A stretch of 64,000 nt of DNA from Isoetes taiwanensis (taxonomy: Eukaryota; Streptophyta; Lycopodiopsida; Isoetales; Isoetaceae): assembly GCA_021234155.1 (NCBI GenBank), contig JAJEKV010000035.1, positions 2,480,001-2,544,000 on the forward strand, given 5' to 3'. This document shows, one piece after another, positions 46,380 through 57,045 of this stretch. Below the pieces are notes generated by a model that was given only the letters and a program-made list of their open reading frames with translations, ran no database searches and was not told the DNA's origin. How positions within the stretch are numbered: position 1 is the first letter of the stretch; each line of letters starts with the position of its first letter. The position numbers and the translations under genes are program-made.

Positions 46380-47795
46380 GGGAGGCCTTCAAGCATTATA
46401 AGAAGGAAGGCAACCTGTTATACCATAAGAACAAGTTGTGCGCACCGAATCATCAGGGTGTAAGGAAGTTGATCCTCCATGACACAACAGCCCAATAGCT
46501 GGCCACGCGGGATTCATGAAAACATATTTCAAAAGCGCAGCAGCCTATTATTGGCCGGGAATGAAGAAGCAAATAGCTCGCTACATCAAGGAATGTCGGC
46601 TATGCCATTGAGCCGAAGAAAGCAACTTCCAATTCCGGGGCATTAGAGCCATTAAGGTGCCAAATGCTAAGTGGGGAGGTAATCGGCATGGATTTCATCA
46701 CGGGACTCCCAAGAACGGCGAGAGGCAAGGATGCCTTGATGGTAGTGGTAAACAAGTTGTCAAAGATGGCACATTTTGTGCCTTGCGGGACCACAGATAC
46801 TGACTATGGATACTAAAAAGCTCTTCACCAAAGAGATCTTCGGCTTCATGGCATGCCAAGGAGATTATCTCCGACCCGAGATCCGAAGTTCATGAGTGCC
46901 TTTGGCAAGACCTCTTTGCGACAATTCAGACCAAGCTATCCATGAGCACGGTATCATCCTCAGACGGATGGCGAGGCGGAGGCGGACCAACAGGATCTTA
47001 GAAGACATACTACTGAAACTATGTGCGGAATAAGCAAAGTATGTGGGAAGAATTTATTCACTTGGTGGAGTTTGCATACAATAGCACCAAGAGGAATCGT
47101 CCCAAATGTCGCCATTTATGATCAATTATGGCTATCGATTGCCTAACTCCGGACACTTGGCACAACCCCGTGTCAAAAAGTAGAAGTTTTGGCAGCCAGA
47201 TGTTGGCCGATATGCAAAGCAGCTCGTGGAAGAAGTTCGAGGTTATCGCTAGCGCGGCAAAGAAGTCGAGAAGAGCATGCCGACATACATCGAGCAGTCG
47301 GAGAGTTCAAAGTTGGAGATGATGTATGGCTCAAGATAAAAGGTGAAGCAGCGGAAGCTCAGATTAGCAATTGCAAGAAGCTTGCTCCAAGGTGGGCTGG
47401 ACCCTTGGAATAATCAAGAGAGTAGGTAATCAATCCTACAAGTTAGAATTGCCAAAGACACCTAAAGATTCATAAGGTCTTCCACGTGAGTTTGTTGAAG
47501 AAGCATACTCCAAATCCGGGACGGTCTTGGACACTCCAACATTGTTGGAAATGACGGAGGAGCAAAATTGGAAATAGTTCCGGAAATGATTCTTGATAAA
47601 GCTTTCAAGAAGACAAGGAGGTCCGAATTCCTCCAAAGATTTGGTCAAGTGGAAACACTTACCGGTGGAAGGCGCTTAACGTGGGTACTTAAGAAAGATT
47701 TAGTAAAGCGGTATCCACAGTTTATGGAGCAATGGGGCGGCAAGGTCATCTCCGAAGAAATCGGCTCGAGGCATGTCGATTTCGCATTAGGTTAA
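46380..47795 (+). pseudogene. G-B integrase with C-terminal chromodomain
   Basis: Integrase core with EVIGMDFITGLPRTARGKD (46,675-46,730, first catalytic Asp) and LSKMAHFVP. Later text (SPFMINYGYRLPN near 47,110-47,150) is the typical core end. The tail reads EIVPEMILDKAFKKTR (47,570-47,617) and then, after frame breaks, DLVKWKHLPVE and LKKDLVKRYPQF. That is the pattern of a chromodomain (LVKWKxLP...W...L). Chromodomains of chromoviruses bind histone H3 tails and guide insertion into heterochromatin. Confidence 0.75.
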
Positions 47796-48636
47796 TTCTT
47801 GTATAGATTAATCCACGATGCAACCTATGCTTGGTATGGGTCGCATGCCGTTATCGATGATGAGACCACTACGGTGATCTCTAGGGCGTGGTGTAATGTC
47901 AATGTAGGCATGACCGCGTTTCCTTTGGGCGAAAGTGGAAGGTAGATTAGAAAGTCTATACATCCCCACTAAGGAGACGGCCTCGAAGAGAAAAGAGGTC
48001 ATTAAGGAATGCATTGATAGGGAAAGCACCTTTAGCCCCATATATGCTTTGATAGGAGGAATCCATCCTTTCACGCCTTGAGAAGGATATCCTCCCATTT
48101 GGGCAACTAGAGGTGTAGGCATGAGTGGCATATAGGCATATAGGCGCTGTCTCCACGGCCATTATGGAAGATTCATCCTCTTCCTACGCCGGGAGATTAG
48201 CCATGCATTCATGTAGATAGGTGGGGTGGTCACCATATAACCAAAATTTATTAAACAATTAAAACGGTACTAACGTAGTGTCGACCTGCCAGCCAAGAGA
48301 GCTCCGGGAGGGCAAGGAGGTCGAAGACGAAGACTTGCAACACAAGTTTTGTTGGAATGTGTTGCAAGGAATGAAGAGTACCTCGGACAGTAATTATAGA
48401 TATGAAATGCTGAAATTTTGTCTAACTTAACATAGTGAATAACTTGTTAATGGTGTTATGAATTGATAAGTATTTCATAATATAATGACGTAATAATGTT
48501 CTAAAAATAATTACCTTAGAGTAATCGTGATAAATGTATAAAGATTATATTGTAGGCATCACGTTGATTGCGGGGGTGCAGGTTAGGAAGATCCCAAGGT
48601 GGGAGACCCCGATGCTGCCGGGACAAAGATCATTTC
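47796..48636 (+). other. G-B 3-prime internal region
   Basis: Sequence between pol and the 3-prime polypurine tract. Short coding-like fragments occur (ESLYIPTKETASKRKEVI near 47,950-48,005), but no family is recognised. An AT-rich stretch follows at 48,370-48,540. Confidence 0.4.
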
Positions 48637-48649
48637 AAGGTGGGGAGAA
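48637..48649 (+). other. Polypurine tract of G-B
   Basis: AAGGTGGGGAGAA immediately before the 3-prime LTR start TGTGACG, the usual plus-strand primer position. Confidence 0.85.
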
Positions 48650-50188
48650 TGTGACGCCAAAGACAAAGATACGCCCCGGGGCATACATTGTAATCTTGCA
48701 CGCCACGCCGTATACCGCCACCCCGATTGGCGTGTATGCGCCAGCGGATAGCGGTAAAAGTAGCCCTAGGGGCAACTTGCTAGGAGTGTTCATATATTAT
48801 TAATGTGCACATGTGCACATTAATGAGGGCACACCTTTCCATGTTGGCATATTTTGCCACCTAGCCACTAAAGGCAAGTGGGGCCTTTCCAATTATCCCA
48901 CATGCCAAATTGGGTAATTGGAAACCCTAGCCTAAACCCCATGTCTATTTAGGGTAGGAAAACCCTAGCTTGCTAGTTTTTTTTTAGATCCTTAGGGTTT
49001 TAGAGCTCGGTTTTGGCTGCCCGGGGAGCCAAAACCGCCCGAGCATTTGCCCTGGCTTAATTGCGCCATCGGTTTCCCTGAATTGATCATTTCGGCGGGG
49101 ATGGTTGAACTCAGGTCAGGAGGAGCCACTCAAGGATCAGGTATTTGGTCAATTTAATAGCTTAAACCGTCTTCTAGTCATAGAATCAGTAGGTTTAGAC
49201 TATTAAATTGCCCATAGTAGTTATCTAGATCTTAGATCTCGGACACTAACTAAAGAACCTAACTCTATGATTGGATCTAGTTCTTTAGTTCTTACATGAT
49301 ATATTTGGATGATGTATTTACGTGAACTCCTTGTATTGGGAAGGGGGTAGAGGCCCTAAAGCTTGTAGTTGATGCTCCTAGAGTAGCCTCTCTAGCACAC
49401 TTGTAGATTAGGCACGTGTACAAGAGCCACACACAGTTGTGGGTGAAGGGGCCGGGCGGCTAAGAAGGAGGCTCATGTGTCGACTCTTGAAGCGATCCCC
49501 CGGTGTGTAGGCCTACCGGGATCATTGTGACTAGGTCTAATGGCTTACCAACCGAAGTGCGGGTAAGGCATGGGCTCGACTTGCAGTGAAGTGGTGTACA
49601 CTTTCCGGTGGGTTTCAATCACGAGGTGTGGCCCTCTAGTCACCTTGAGTTAGCATGTAGATCTCTCGGAGGAGTGATCCCTACCGCCCCCCCGAATCGG
49701 GAGGATGAGACCCGTGAATAGCCCCTTTGGCTATGCATCCCGTGGGCTGGTCGAGTCCCAACACTTTTCAGCCTACTACGCAAAGTGTGCACGTGAGGGG
49801 CTGGGATGGAGTGGACAACCCTATGCCATGTTCTTATGCCACCAAATCCATTGCCATGAATTTCATGCAAAGCGAACTCACTCGAGACCCAAGCATGGAG
49901 TCATCCATTGAGTCCGAGCCTTGGGTAGGATCCCCTATGTGATGTGCCGATCTTTGTCTATGCAGATATGGGGGACCATCCTTCGAGATGGTCACAGATG
50001 TTGATGTATGTGCTACCGACATGTATGTTTACGCTTCCGCAGCTAGGTAGGCCCTGAGGGAGACGGGGTAGAATGACACCTTCACTCTCCCCGAGACTGC
50101 TGATGTGGTTGATATGTGGAGGGCCTCAGACGATGGAGCTGGTGTGGGGAAGAACTCTGTTTGTATACGGGTGAGTGCAGAGATACAG
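48650..50188 (+). repeat. 3-prime LTR of G-B
   Basis: Pairs with 37,042-38,600 and contains the same 26-bp palindrome (48,799-48,824). It ends near GAGATACA at 50,188, where the interrupted recombinase gene of N2 resumes. Confidence 0.85.
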
Positions 50189-50976
50189 TCCGCCAGCTGA
50201 GGCTCCAAACCGATAAGACGCAGGGCCTCAAACCACCAAGAACGGGCAGCAGCATAAGACAAAGGGCGCGTGGAGGACAAGGATGAGCGAAAGAGAGGAC
50301 CTCCCTCAGGTGGGTCAGAGGTGCGAAAACAGCAGGCGGACAATAGACGCTGCAATAACATGACCGGGCAAAAGGGGGAGAATGTGCGGGCTATGAGGAC
50401 CTCCTGGCCAGCGGCAGACTGGTCGCACTTAGACCTGCGGATATGCAACTGGACGTAGTCGGGGAAAAAAGATAGGTCGCGCCAATTCAAGTGCAACGCC
50501 TCAGAGATGCGGAGAAAACCAGCAAAGCAGATAGTGACAAGGCATGCTTTCATGAGGCTGCGCCAATCGGCTCTTGCGGGGGCGAGAAGGGAGATGACCT
50601 GGCGGACGTGAGACGCGGTAAGAGGTAAATGCCGCCGTGAAGAAGTGTGGGTACGAGGAGCGGCTTGGCGGACCAAAGCAGGAAGGGGGGCCGAACAAGG
50701 AGATGGGAGGTTGACCAAGCTATGAAAGAAGGTAATTGCGGCAGACGCAATCCCTATAGAAGTAGGACTACGATGGGTGGAAATCAAGGAGGAAAAGAAT
50801 GCAGCAACATGCAAAGAGGAAGCAGGCAAGGACGTAAGCTGCTGAGAATGACACCAACGACGAAATTGTAGCCAGGCGGAAGAATAACTGAGCAAGGTCG
50901 AGGGTGCGCGGGAGTGGAGGACAGATGCCATAGCCGAGGCAAAGAAGGGCAAAGAGGGACCGTCGTAAAAAGGCAA
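50189..50976 (-). pseudogene. Tyrosine recombinase of N2, N-terminal and central part
   Basis: About 265 codons in one frame, starting no later than 50,976 (that codon is TTG; the real start is unknown). The SAM-like N-terminal region has STLLSYSSAWLQFRRWC. The catalytic core has the first Arg in GFLRISEAL, then the beta-hairpin LHIRRSKCDQSAAGQEV, where Lys-Asp-Gln is typical of DIRS/Ngaro recombinases. The frame enters the G-B LTR after IGLEPQLAD, so the HxxR and Tyr boxes are separated (36,851-37,041). In these elements the enzyme integrates a circular DNA intermediate. Confidence 0.85.
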
Positions 50977-51840
50977 GATATCTGGAACAAGGGGATAAAC
51001 AAGTGTTAATATCAGCTAACAAAAAACAGGATAACATCACCATGTACTACTCTAAGCCATACCAAACCGACCAACAACCCAGAAGCCAAACACAAGCGAA
51101 CAAACAACTGAAGAACAACCTTATATTACGATAAAGATAAAAACTCGTAAGAAGAATCACGTCGGACCAGAAGAACGACGTGAGAAAAGACAATTTTAAG
51201 TATCAGAAAAATCACAACGTAAGGCAAACAAAGCATGATTGGCGGAAACCGCAAGGAGGAAGAAGGTGATGGGAGTAAGGCATGGGAAAATTCATGAAAG
51301 AAAACTGCGTCTCGAACAAAAGATTGCCAAGTGGAGGAGTCAACAGCAAGCGGTGGCCACCAAGGGCGAAGGCCATGAGAGAAAACAAGAAGTGTAAAGG
51401 CGAGCCCCCGCAAATGCGAAAGCATGATGCAAAACCTCGGGAACCAAGGAAGGTGGAGGAAAGCAGTAGTTGTTGAACAAATGCCAGTCATAAGAAAAGG
51501 CGTCAGGTGCGATCCGACGAGGGTAATAATCCTTGGTGTTGAAAACTGGCAGGAGGGTGTTGGAAGGGCTAGCAAAGCGATCCACATGATGAGGTCCCCA
51601 ACGCTCATCCAAGAGGCAAAAAACTGAAGGAGACGAGAGAAAATTCGTCAAAGGCCGGATCTTGGAAAGATAATCAGCCCACTCATTCTCCAAGCGTGGA
51701 ACCCAAACTGGATCCAATCTGATATATGGTGCCGATAGCAAAAAAATTAGTACTTCCAACAAAGAAAAAATGAAGAACAGGAGATCGCGAACCGCCATTC
51801 CGCGAATAAAAGAACACATTCTCGATTGTCCCCACGAGCT
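50977..51840 (-). pseudogene. N2 RNase H C-terminal region and linker to recombinase
   Basis: A frame from 51,819 to 51,340 contains WVPRLENEWADYLSK, the RNase H C-terminal motif (E/N..ADxLS). It continues with HHVDRFASPSNTLLPVF and DAFSYDWH, which are conserved downstream of RNase H in DIRS-order elements. A frame break at about 51,842 separates it from the RT frame. Between 51,340 and 50,976 the sequence is frame-shifted; no methyltransferase motif was seen. Confidence 0.75.
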
Positions 51841-51841
51841 A

Positions 51842-53476
51842 TCACCGTGAGTTAGTTAGCAACGAGACACACCGCTGCAAGATCTGGAAAAGAGCAAAAA
51901 GTTCACGCCAAGTGGATGATTGGAGGCGGGCATCTGCCGAGAAGTCCCCAGAAAAAGAAAGAAGTTCAGAAACCGGACGTGAAAGCCAACCACCCCATCC
52001 CTCATCACTGGCATCAAAACCCAAGGTAGACCTGACCACAGAAGGCGGCCACAAAGGGGCTCTGTCGAACTGATAAATCAGGGTTTGCCAAAGCTGGACC
52101 TCCTGTTTTGCAAGGGGAGATAGTAGAAGGGGGGTATCCCAAAGGTCGGCCAGACGCAGATCAGCATGAAGGCCACAAGATAAGGCAGCACAAAGATGAC
52201 CCAAGACCAAGCGTAGGGATTGGATAAAGCCAAGGAAACGGGCAATCAGGCGAGGAGTGACATTTTGGGAAGATAACAGAGAAGAGCACAGAGACAGAAC
52301 CCGTTCCTTCTTAGCCCGAGAAATACGAAAGAAACCCTCATGAGCATCCACTATGAAACCTAAGAAGATTGTGCGATGGGAGAGACGAAACCGACACTTC
52401 TTCCAAGCTAGGAGAAAACCGGCCTGCTGCAAGTCCGAAATGACGCGAATCTGCAGAAACTCGGGACGTGACTGGCACAAGAATAGAATATCATCAACGT
52501 AGGGTAGGCAACGGATGCCCTGACCTCGCCAAAACCGAACTATCTGTCTGACTAATTTGGTAAAGACAAAGGGGGCTGAAGCTAGACCAAAGGGGAGGAC
52601 ATTAAAGACATAGAACTGACCATCAAGACCAAAACCCAAGAAAGTGCGATGAGGAGGCCAGATCGTGACATGGTGATAGCCGGATTTGAGGTCGACAGCA
52701 AAGAGAAAGTCGTTGGGCAAACTCAAATGTGACAACAGTTCGAGGGACTCATACCGAAAGGAGGGGATAGTCAAGAAGGAGTTCAGATAGCGCAGATCCA
52801 AGATGAGACGAAATTTGTTTAGGCCTTTGGGGACGACCCCCAAGGGGGAACAGAAGAAAGGACGAGAGGAGACTGGGGAAGCGGCACCTGTGCGCAAGAG
52901 ATCGGCTATAGCAGAGTGAGCAAAGTCTAGGTGGGTAGACACGGACGAGTGGTTTGAGGTGGCGAAAGCAACAGACGGACACGTGGATGACCAAGGAAGG
53001 CGATAACCAAACTGTATCCAACTCAACACCTGTTGTGAGGAGCAAATGGATTGCCAAAAAGGAAGGGACGCATGGAGGCGGTCCAGGACTATAGCAGCAG
53101 AAGCCAAACCATCCGCTGGGGAGGGGTCGATGCCAAGATGAGGGATGACCGATGTGAACGGAGCACATTCTGAAAAGAGGCCACAAACTGTAAGTAAACA
53201 ACCTAGCAACAAATGGAAAACATCAAACCAAGTAGGCAACGGGATCCATGTAGCACCATGCAAGCCTATAACCCTGCACGCTGAGTTAAACCAACACAAG
53301 CTCAAACCTAAAACCTCGCGTACAAAATATAACCCACATGCAACCTTTAACCCGTGGAGAAAAAATTCCACGAATACTAGAAAAAACTTTCGAGGCAAGC
53401 ACAACACATACTTAAACAACATTTCAAACTCGCATGCCCCACAGGGAAGGTACCGCCCCAATTCATCCAACACCAC
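51842..53476 (-). CDS. N2 reverse transcriptase-RNase H (544-codon frame)
   Basis: Copies element RNA into DNA in a cytoplasmic or nuclear particle. RT motifs: FFCSPLGVVPK, FRLILDLRYLN, FAVDLKSGYHHV, FNVLPFGLASAP and the catalytic YVDDILF (about residue 326; 52,487-52,507). RNase H begins LGFDASDEGWGGWL and runs to WRELFALFQILQR. The first codon of the frame is GTG, so the start is unsupported; gag may be read through or frameshifted into pol. The frame stops within RNase H at 51,842, so the enzyme is incomplete unless this is a sequence error. Confidence 0.85.
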   Translation of the reverse strand: MVLDELGRYLPCGACEFEMLFKYVLCLPRKFFLVFVEFFLHGLKVACGLYFVREVLGLSLCWFNSACRVIGLHGATWIPLPTWFDVFHLLLGCLLTVCGLFSECAPFTSVIPHLGIDPSPADGLASAAIVLDRLHASLPFWQSICSSQQVLSWIQFGYRLPWSSTCPSVAFATSNHSSVSTHLDFAHSAIADLLRTGAASPVSSRPFFCSPLGVVPKGLNKFRLILDLRYLNSFLTIPSFRYESLELLSHLSLPNDFLFAVDLKSGYHHVTIWPPHRTFLGFGLDGQFYVFNVLPFGLASAPFVFTKLVRQIVRFWRGQGIRCLPYVDDILFLCQSRPEFLQIRVISDLQQAGFLLAWKKCRFRLSHRTIFLGFIVDAHEGFFRISRAKKERVLSLCSSLLSSQNVTPRLIARFLGFIQSLRLVLGHLCAALSCGLHADLRLADLWDTPLLLSPLAKQEVQLWQTLIYQFDRAPLWPPSVVRSTLGFDASDEGWGGWLSRPVSELLSFSGDFSADARLQSSTWRELFALFQILQRCVSLLTNSR

Positions 53477-53663
53477 CCCAACAATGATCGACTATCACTT
53501 AACACGTTGTAACCATAAAATAATGGTAACCAACAAACTCAAACCTAAGAACAACAAACGTGAGCTAACAAAGAATGGGACGAGCCAACAACATTCAATG
53601 AATACCATACATAATAGTGTTGCTTTAACCTCCAAACCAGAAAAATCAGGGGGGGAACATGAA

Positions 53664-54734
53664 TCATGGACCGGGTCGAGGAAAAAATGGAGTCGGGGCC
53701 GGCACCAAAGGACCCGGGGGTGGAATCAAAAGTGGCAGAGGAGTGCTAGGAGATCCGGCATTAGCGCGAGCATGGCAAGTTTCAATACGATGGCCAAGAC
53801 GACCACAAAAAGTACAAAAAGGACGAGAACCGGATCTAGATGAAGAGAACTGGGACGGAGGCGCAGCAGAGAAGGAAGAGCCAGTGGAGGGAGCAGAGGG
53901 TTTTGAAGCAGAGGGGCGCCGATCACGGTGCATTTGCCGAGCTAGCTTCAATTTCCTGGAATCATCAGCAGATAAAGCGGGGCCCGCATGGTCATCAAAA
54001 TCCAAGGCGACATCATAGCCTTCGCGATCAGCAATAATCAAAAACTTCATCCTCTGCAGAGTGGCAGCCTTACCTTCCTCAATAATCTGAAGAATCGTAT
54101 CGGGCACCCGAGGGGACAAAGCTGTCAAACGGGCATGAAGCTCCCGGAATCTTGACTCCGTGGCACAAAGGAACTCATATTGGTGGCGCGACGATTCCCT
54201 CTTAAAGTTGGGAACAGACCGAGACGCCCGTTCTCGAACCTCCTGGCGAAGCACTTCAATCTGCTCATGCACAGAAGCGTCAGAAGTAAGTGAAGACTGA
54301 AGGCTCTGTATCTGTGCCATCTGTAACTGGAGGGTCTGCAGCAGCTGAGGCACCATATCCAAAGATGGAGAAGGAATGGAGGGGCCCGCGGTCGGCAAGG
54401 AATGGCTGAGCCCTATAGAAGGACCTGCTGAAGCCAGAGAAAAAACTGGGGGCGGAACTGGGGCAAAAGAAACAGAAGAGACAACCCGAGATGGACCGGC
54501 CGAACCCAAGTGAGAAGTCATGCTCGTGCATCTGACAGGAGGGATCGCGGGCATGGCAGGTTCAACAGAAGCAGCAGAGGAGTGTATGGAGGGCACCTCA
54601 GGTGCAATAGAAATCGCAGCGGTGCGTGCACGTCGGACAGGCGGGGTAGAAAGGGCGGTACTGATAGCAACCCGCTTCGCCCGTCGGGCTCGTAAAGAAG
54701 CCTGAGATGTGCTGGGAGAGCCCTGATCTGCCAT
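53664..54734 (-). CDS. N2 gag-like protein
   Basis: 356 codons from ATG at 54,734 (MADQGSPST). Ser/Pro/Ala-rich N-terminus, a predicted helical middle (LQTLQLQMAQIQSLQSSL), and one CCHC zinc knuckle near the end (CTFCGRLGHRIETC, C-x2-C-x4-H-x4-C). These are typical of the nucleic-acid-binding gag of retroelements. It lies 188 bp upstream of the RT frame on the same strand. Confidence 0.8.
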   Translation of the reverse strand: MADQGSPSTSQASLRARRAKRVAISTALSTPPVRRARTAAISIAPEVPSIHSSAASVEPAMPAIPPVRCTSMTSHLGSAGPSRVVSSVSFAPVPPPVFSLASAGPSIGLSHSLPTAGPSIPSPSLDMVPQLLQTLQLQMAQIQSLQSSLTSDASVHEQIEVLRQEVRERASRSVPNFKRESSRHQYEFLCATESRFRELHARLTALSPRVPDTILQIIEEGKAATLQRMKFLIIADREGYDVALDFDDHAGPALSADDSRKLKLARQMHRDRRPSASKPSAPSTGSSFSAAPPSQFSSSRSGSRPFCTFCGRLGHRIETCHARANAGSPSTPLPLLIPPPGPLVPAPTPFFPRPGP

Positions 54735-57002
54735 GCTGTAAAAAGTCTAGTAACAGCAAGTCGCACGCATTAGAACGAGACAAACAACAAACGATAAAAG
54801 ACATACAACGCATGGGGAGAGAAAAATAAAAAGGATGGACGATGCACGGAACCACAACAACACAAACGTAGATATCGTCACAACACACCTGGGGGGAAAG
54901 ACAACTAATGACCACGAGACAAAACCTTAGCAGCCTAGAAAAAATGCAAGGGAAAATATAGTCGAGGTGACCCTAGACGATATGAAAGATCCAAAAGGTG
55001 ATACTGGGGAAACAATGACCATAAAACCGGAAATATGCAGGCAAAATACCAAATTTATAGAGCAAAAAATAAAATAACCATAGGGACGTTATAACCAATC
55101 ATATGCCCAAGGAGAGAGCAAACTAAAGGTGAAAGCAATCATATGAAGAGATCCTAAAGGTGATTCTGGGGAAACAATGACCATAAAACCGGACATATGC
55201 AAGCAAACTATCAAATTTATAGAGCAAAAATTAAAATAACCATGGGGTTGTTATAACCAATCATATGCCCAAGGAGAGAGCAAACTAAAGGTGAAAGCAA
55301 TCATATGACGATCCTAAAAGTGATACTTGGGAAACAATGACCATAAAACTGGAAATATGCAAGCAAAATACCAAATTTATAGAGCAAAAAATAAAACAAC
55401 CATGGGGTCGTTATAACCAATCATATGCCCAAGGAGAGAGCAAACTAAAGGTGAAAGCAATCATATGAAAGATCCTAAAGGTGATACTAATGACCATAAA
55501 CCGGAAATATGCAAGCAAAATACCAAATTTATAGAGCAAAAATAAAATAATCATGGGGTCGCTATAACCAATCATATGCCCAAGGAGAGAGCAAACTAGA
55601 GCCCATATAACAAAAAACGGACGACTACTACCGAACAAACATCATAAAGAACCCCTAGGAACAAGGGGTAATCACAAAATCATAGAGCTATCCAACGAAC
55701 CTTGAAACGGAAAAAACTCAAAAACAAACTTGAGAGAAGAGGAGAAGATAGTGAACTTGAGAGAAGAGGAGAAGATAGGCAACGTCCAACGACAAAAAAG
55801 AGGAGCTAACGCGGGGGAGAACCCGGTCACGGGCATCCCCAGTAAAAACAGGGGATCGAACACCGTATCCCCCATTAAAAGAAGGCGAGGCGGTGGCGAT
55901 GGCAGGCCGGAAACAATAAAAACAGAACCCAGAAACAAACAAAAAAGGGGGGGCGAAACCTGAGGTGGTGATCAGAGCCATAAAGCGGGGGCCGAAAAGA
56001 ACAGAGGTAGAGAATCGGCCAGATAATAGAAAAGAGAACGAGATCGGGCCAGTATTGAAGAAAATTTATCTTGAAGAAGAACCCTGAAGGGAGAAAAGAA
56101 ACGAGAACCGCCTATCTATGGTACACCCGAAGAAATTGGATTAAATCTCTCTGGCCTAGCACCAACCAGGCTGATCGGACCCGGGCCGAGATCGATCGAT
56201 GCCCCACCGCCAATCAAATCCGGCAGACGGCAAACCGGGGTGAGATCTTGCTCAAGCCGTGGGCGATCAAACCAAAGGGATTTACCAAAAATGCAGGCCC
56301 AAATCACCGAACCAACAAACATGATAGGGATAATCGGCGGAACATAGGAAAAAGGAGGAGCTTTAACGGAAGGATGCGGAAGCCATAACGCCCCGCGGCC
56401 GATTTATGCCGACGGACAAAAGCAGACCGGTTGATGCCCCATCGCCAATCGATCCGCGCAGCGGCAAACCGGGGCAAGTTTGCTAAGCGGGCTGAGGGGC
56501 GATCAAACCAACAAAACAACGGAGGAAACCGATCAAACCAACAAAACAAACGGAATAAACCAAGAATAAACCGAATGAGAAAGAAACCACATAATGTAAA
56601 CGTGTTCAATGCATAAAACCGGATAAAGCACCACGAGACTAACCAAGACCGCCTGCCGAAACTCACTTACTCGCGGCATCCACAGGCGTGGCACATGGAT
56701 TCAAGCAAAGGGAGAGATTAAAACCAGAAAGAAAATAAATGGACTTACCTTAGAGGATGCAAAGAACCGGACGTGGAAAGCGGTAGGGATGAAGAGCGAT
56801 CGTCGAGGCGACCACCACAAGCTCGTCTTGGTGTGGATGAAGCTTGTCTTGGTGTGGATGGCTCGGGCCGGGCGTGGGGGTCTTTGGGAAGCTAGGTAGA
56901 GGTGCAAGCGACCAAAGCAAAGCCAAGAGAACGCCGATGGCCAATAATGTGGAAAATCGATCTATAAGTAGGAGGGCGAGGAGATGGGCGTCCCCATCCA
57001 GG
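54735..57002 (-). other. N2 leader between A1 and gag
   Basis: About 2.3 kb, pyrimidine-rich on the element strand, like the N1 body. It includes four tandem units (listed separately). The open frames in it are compositional. It presumably holds the element promoter. Confidence 0.55.
54975..55610. repeat. Tandem repeat of about 160 bp, four copies
   Basis: Units share GAAACAATGACCATAAAAC, CCAAATTTATAGAGCAAAAA and CCAATCATATGCCCAAGGAG. Copies start near 55,005, 55,170, 55,330 and 55,482. They lie in the N2 leader, just upstream of gag. Confidence 0.85.
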
Positions 57003-57045
57003 AATGACGGTTCTATTGCTATCGCAATAGAACCGTGGCATTCCT
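57003..57045 (-). repeat. A1 terminal palindrome of N2
   Basis: Element start on the minus strand. An imperfect palindrome with arms GGAATG-ACGGTTCTATTGC and GCAATAGAACCGT-CATTCC around GATA. The same structure opens each A repeat in N1 and its duplicate. Confidence 0.8.

Larger units (their letters stand above)
37042..50188 (+). mobile_element. Chromovirus (Ty3/gypsy) G-B carrying an H3-like gene
   Basis: 13.1-kb LTR element on the plus strand, inserted in the N2 recombinase gene. LTRs of about 1.55 kb start TGTGACG. A primer-binding site resembling plant initiator-Met tRNA follows the left LTR, and the polypurine tract GGTGGGGAGAA abuts the right LTR. Internal order: leader, H3-like gene, regulatory spacer, unknown gene, gag, protease, RT, RNase H, integrase, chromodomain. 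A normal chromovirus is 5-6 kb inside, so about 4.5 kb of extra cargo lies upstream of gag. All frames are interrupted; CAG/CTG words seem scarce, so some breaks may be consensus errors. The target duplication is not clear (GAGTG before, GTCCG after). Confidence 0.9.
36021..57045 (-). mobile_element. Ngaro-type tyrosine-recombinase retrotransposon N2
   Basis: Minus-strand element of about 7.9 kb once the inserted G-B (37,042-50,188) is removed. Order: A1 with terminal palindrome (57,045), long leader, gag (54,734), RT-RNase H (53,476), tyrosine recombinase (50,976 onward, resuming at 37,041), then B1-A2-B2 (36,848-36,021). Gag, RT-RH and YR, no DDE integrase, and split direct repeats define Ngaro-type DIRS-order elements. 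No methyltransferase domain was seen between RH and YR, which argues against DIRS1 proper. It inserted into G-A just after the integrase region. No target duplication is visible, as expected for this order. Confidence 0.85.
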
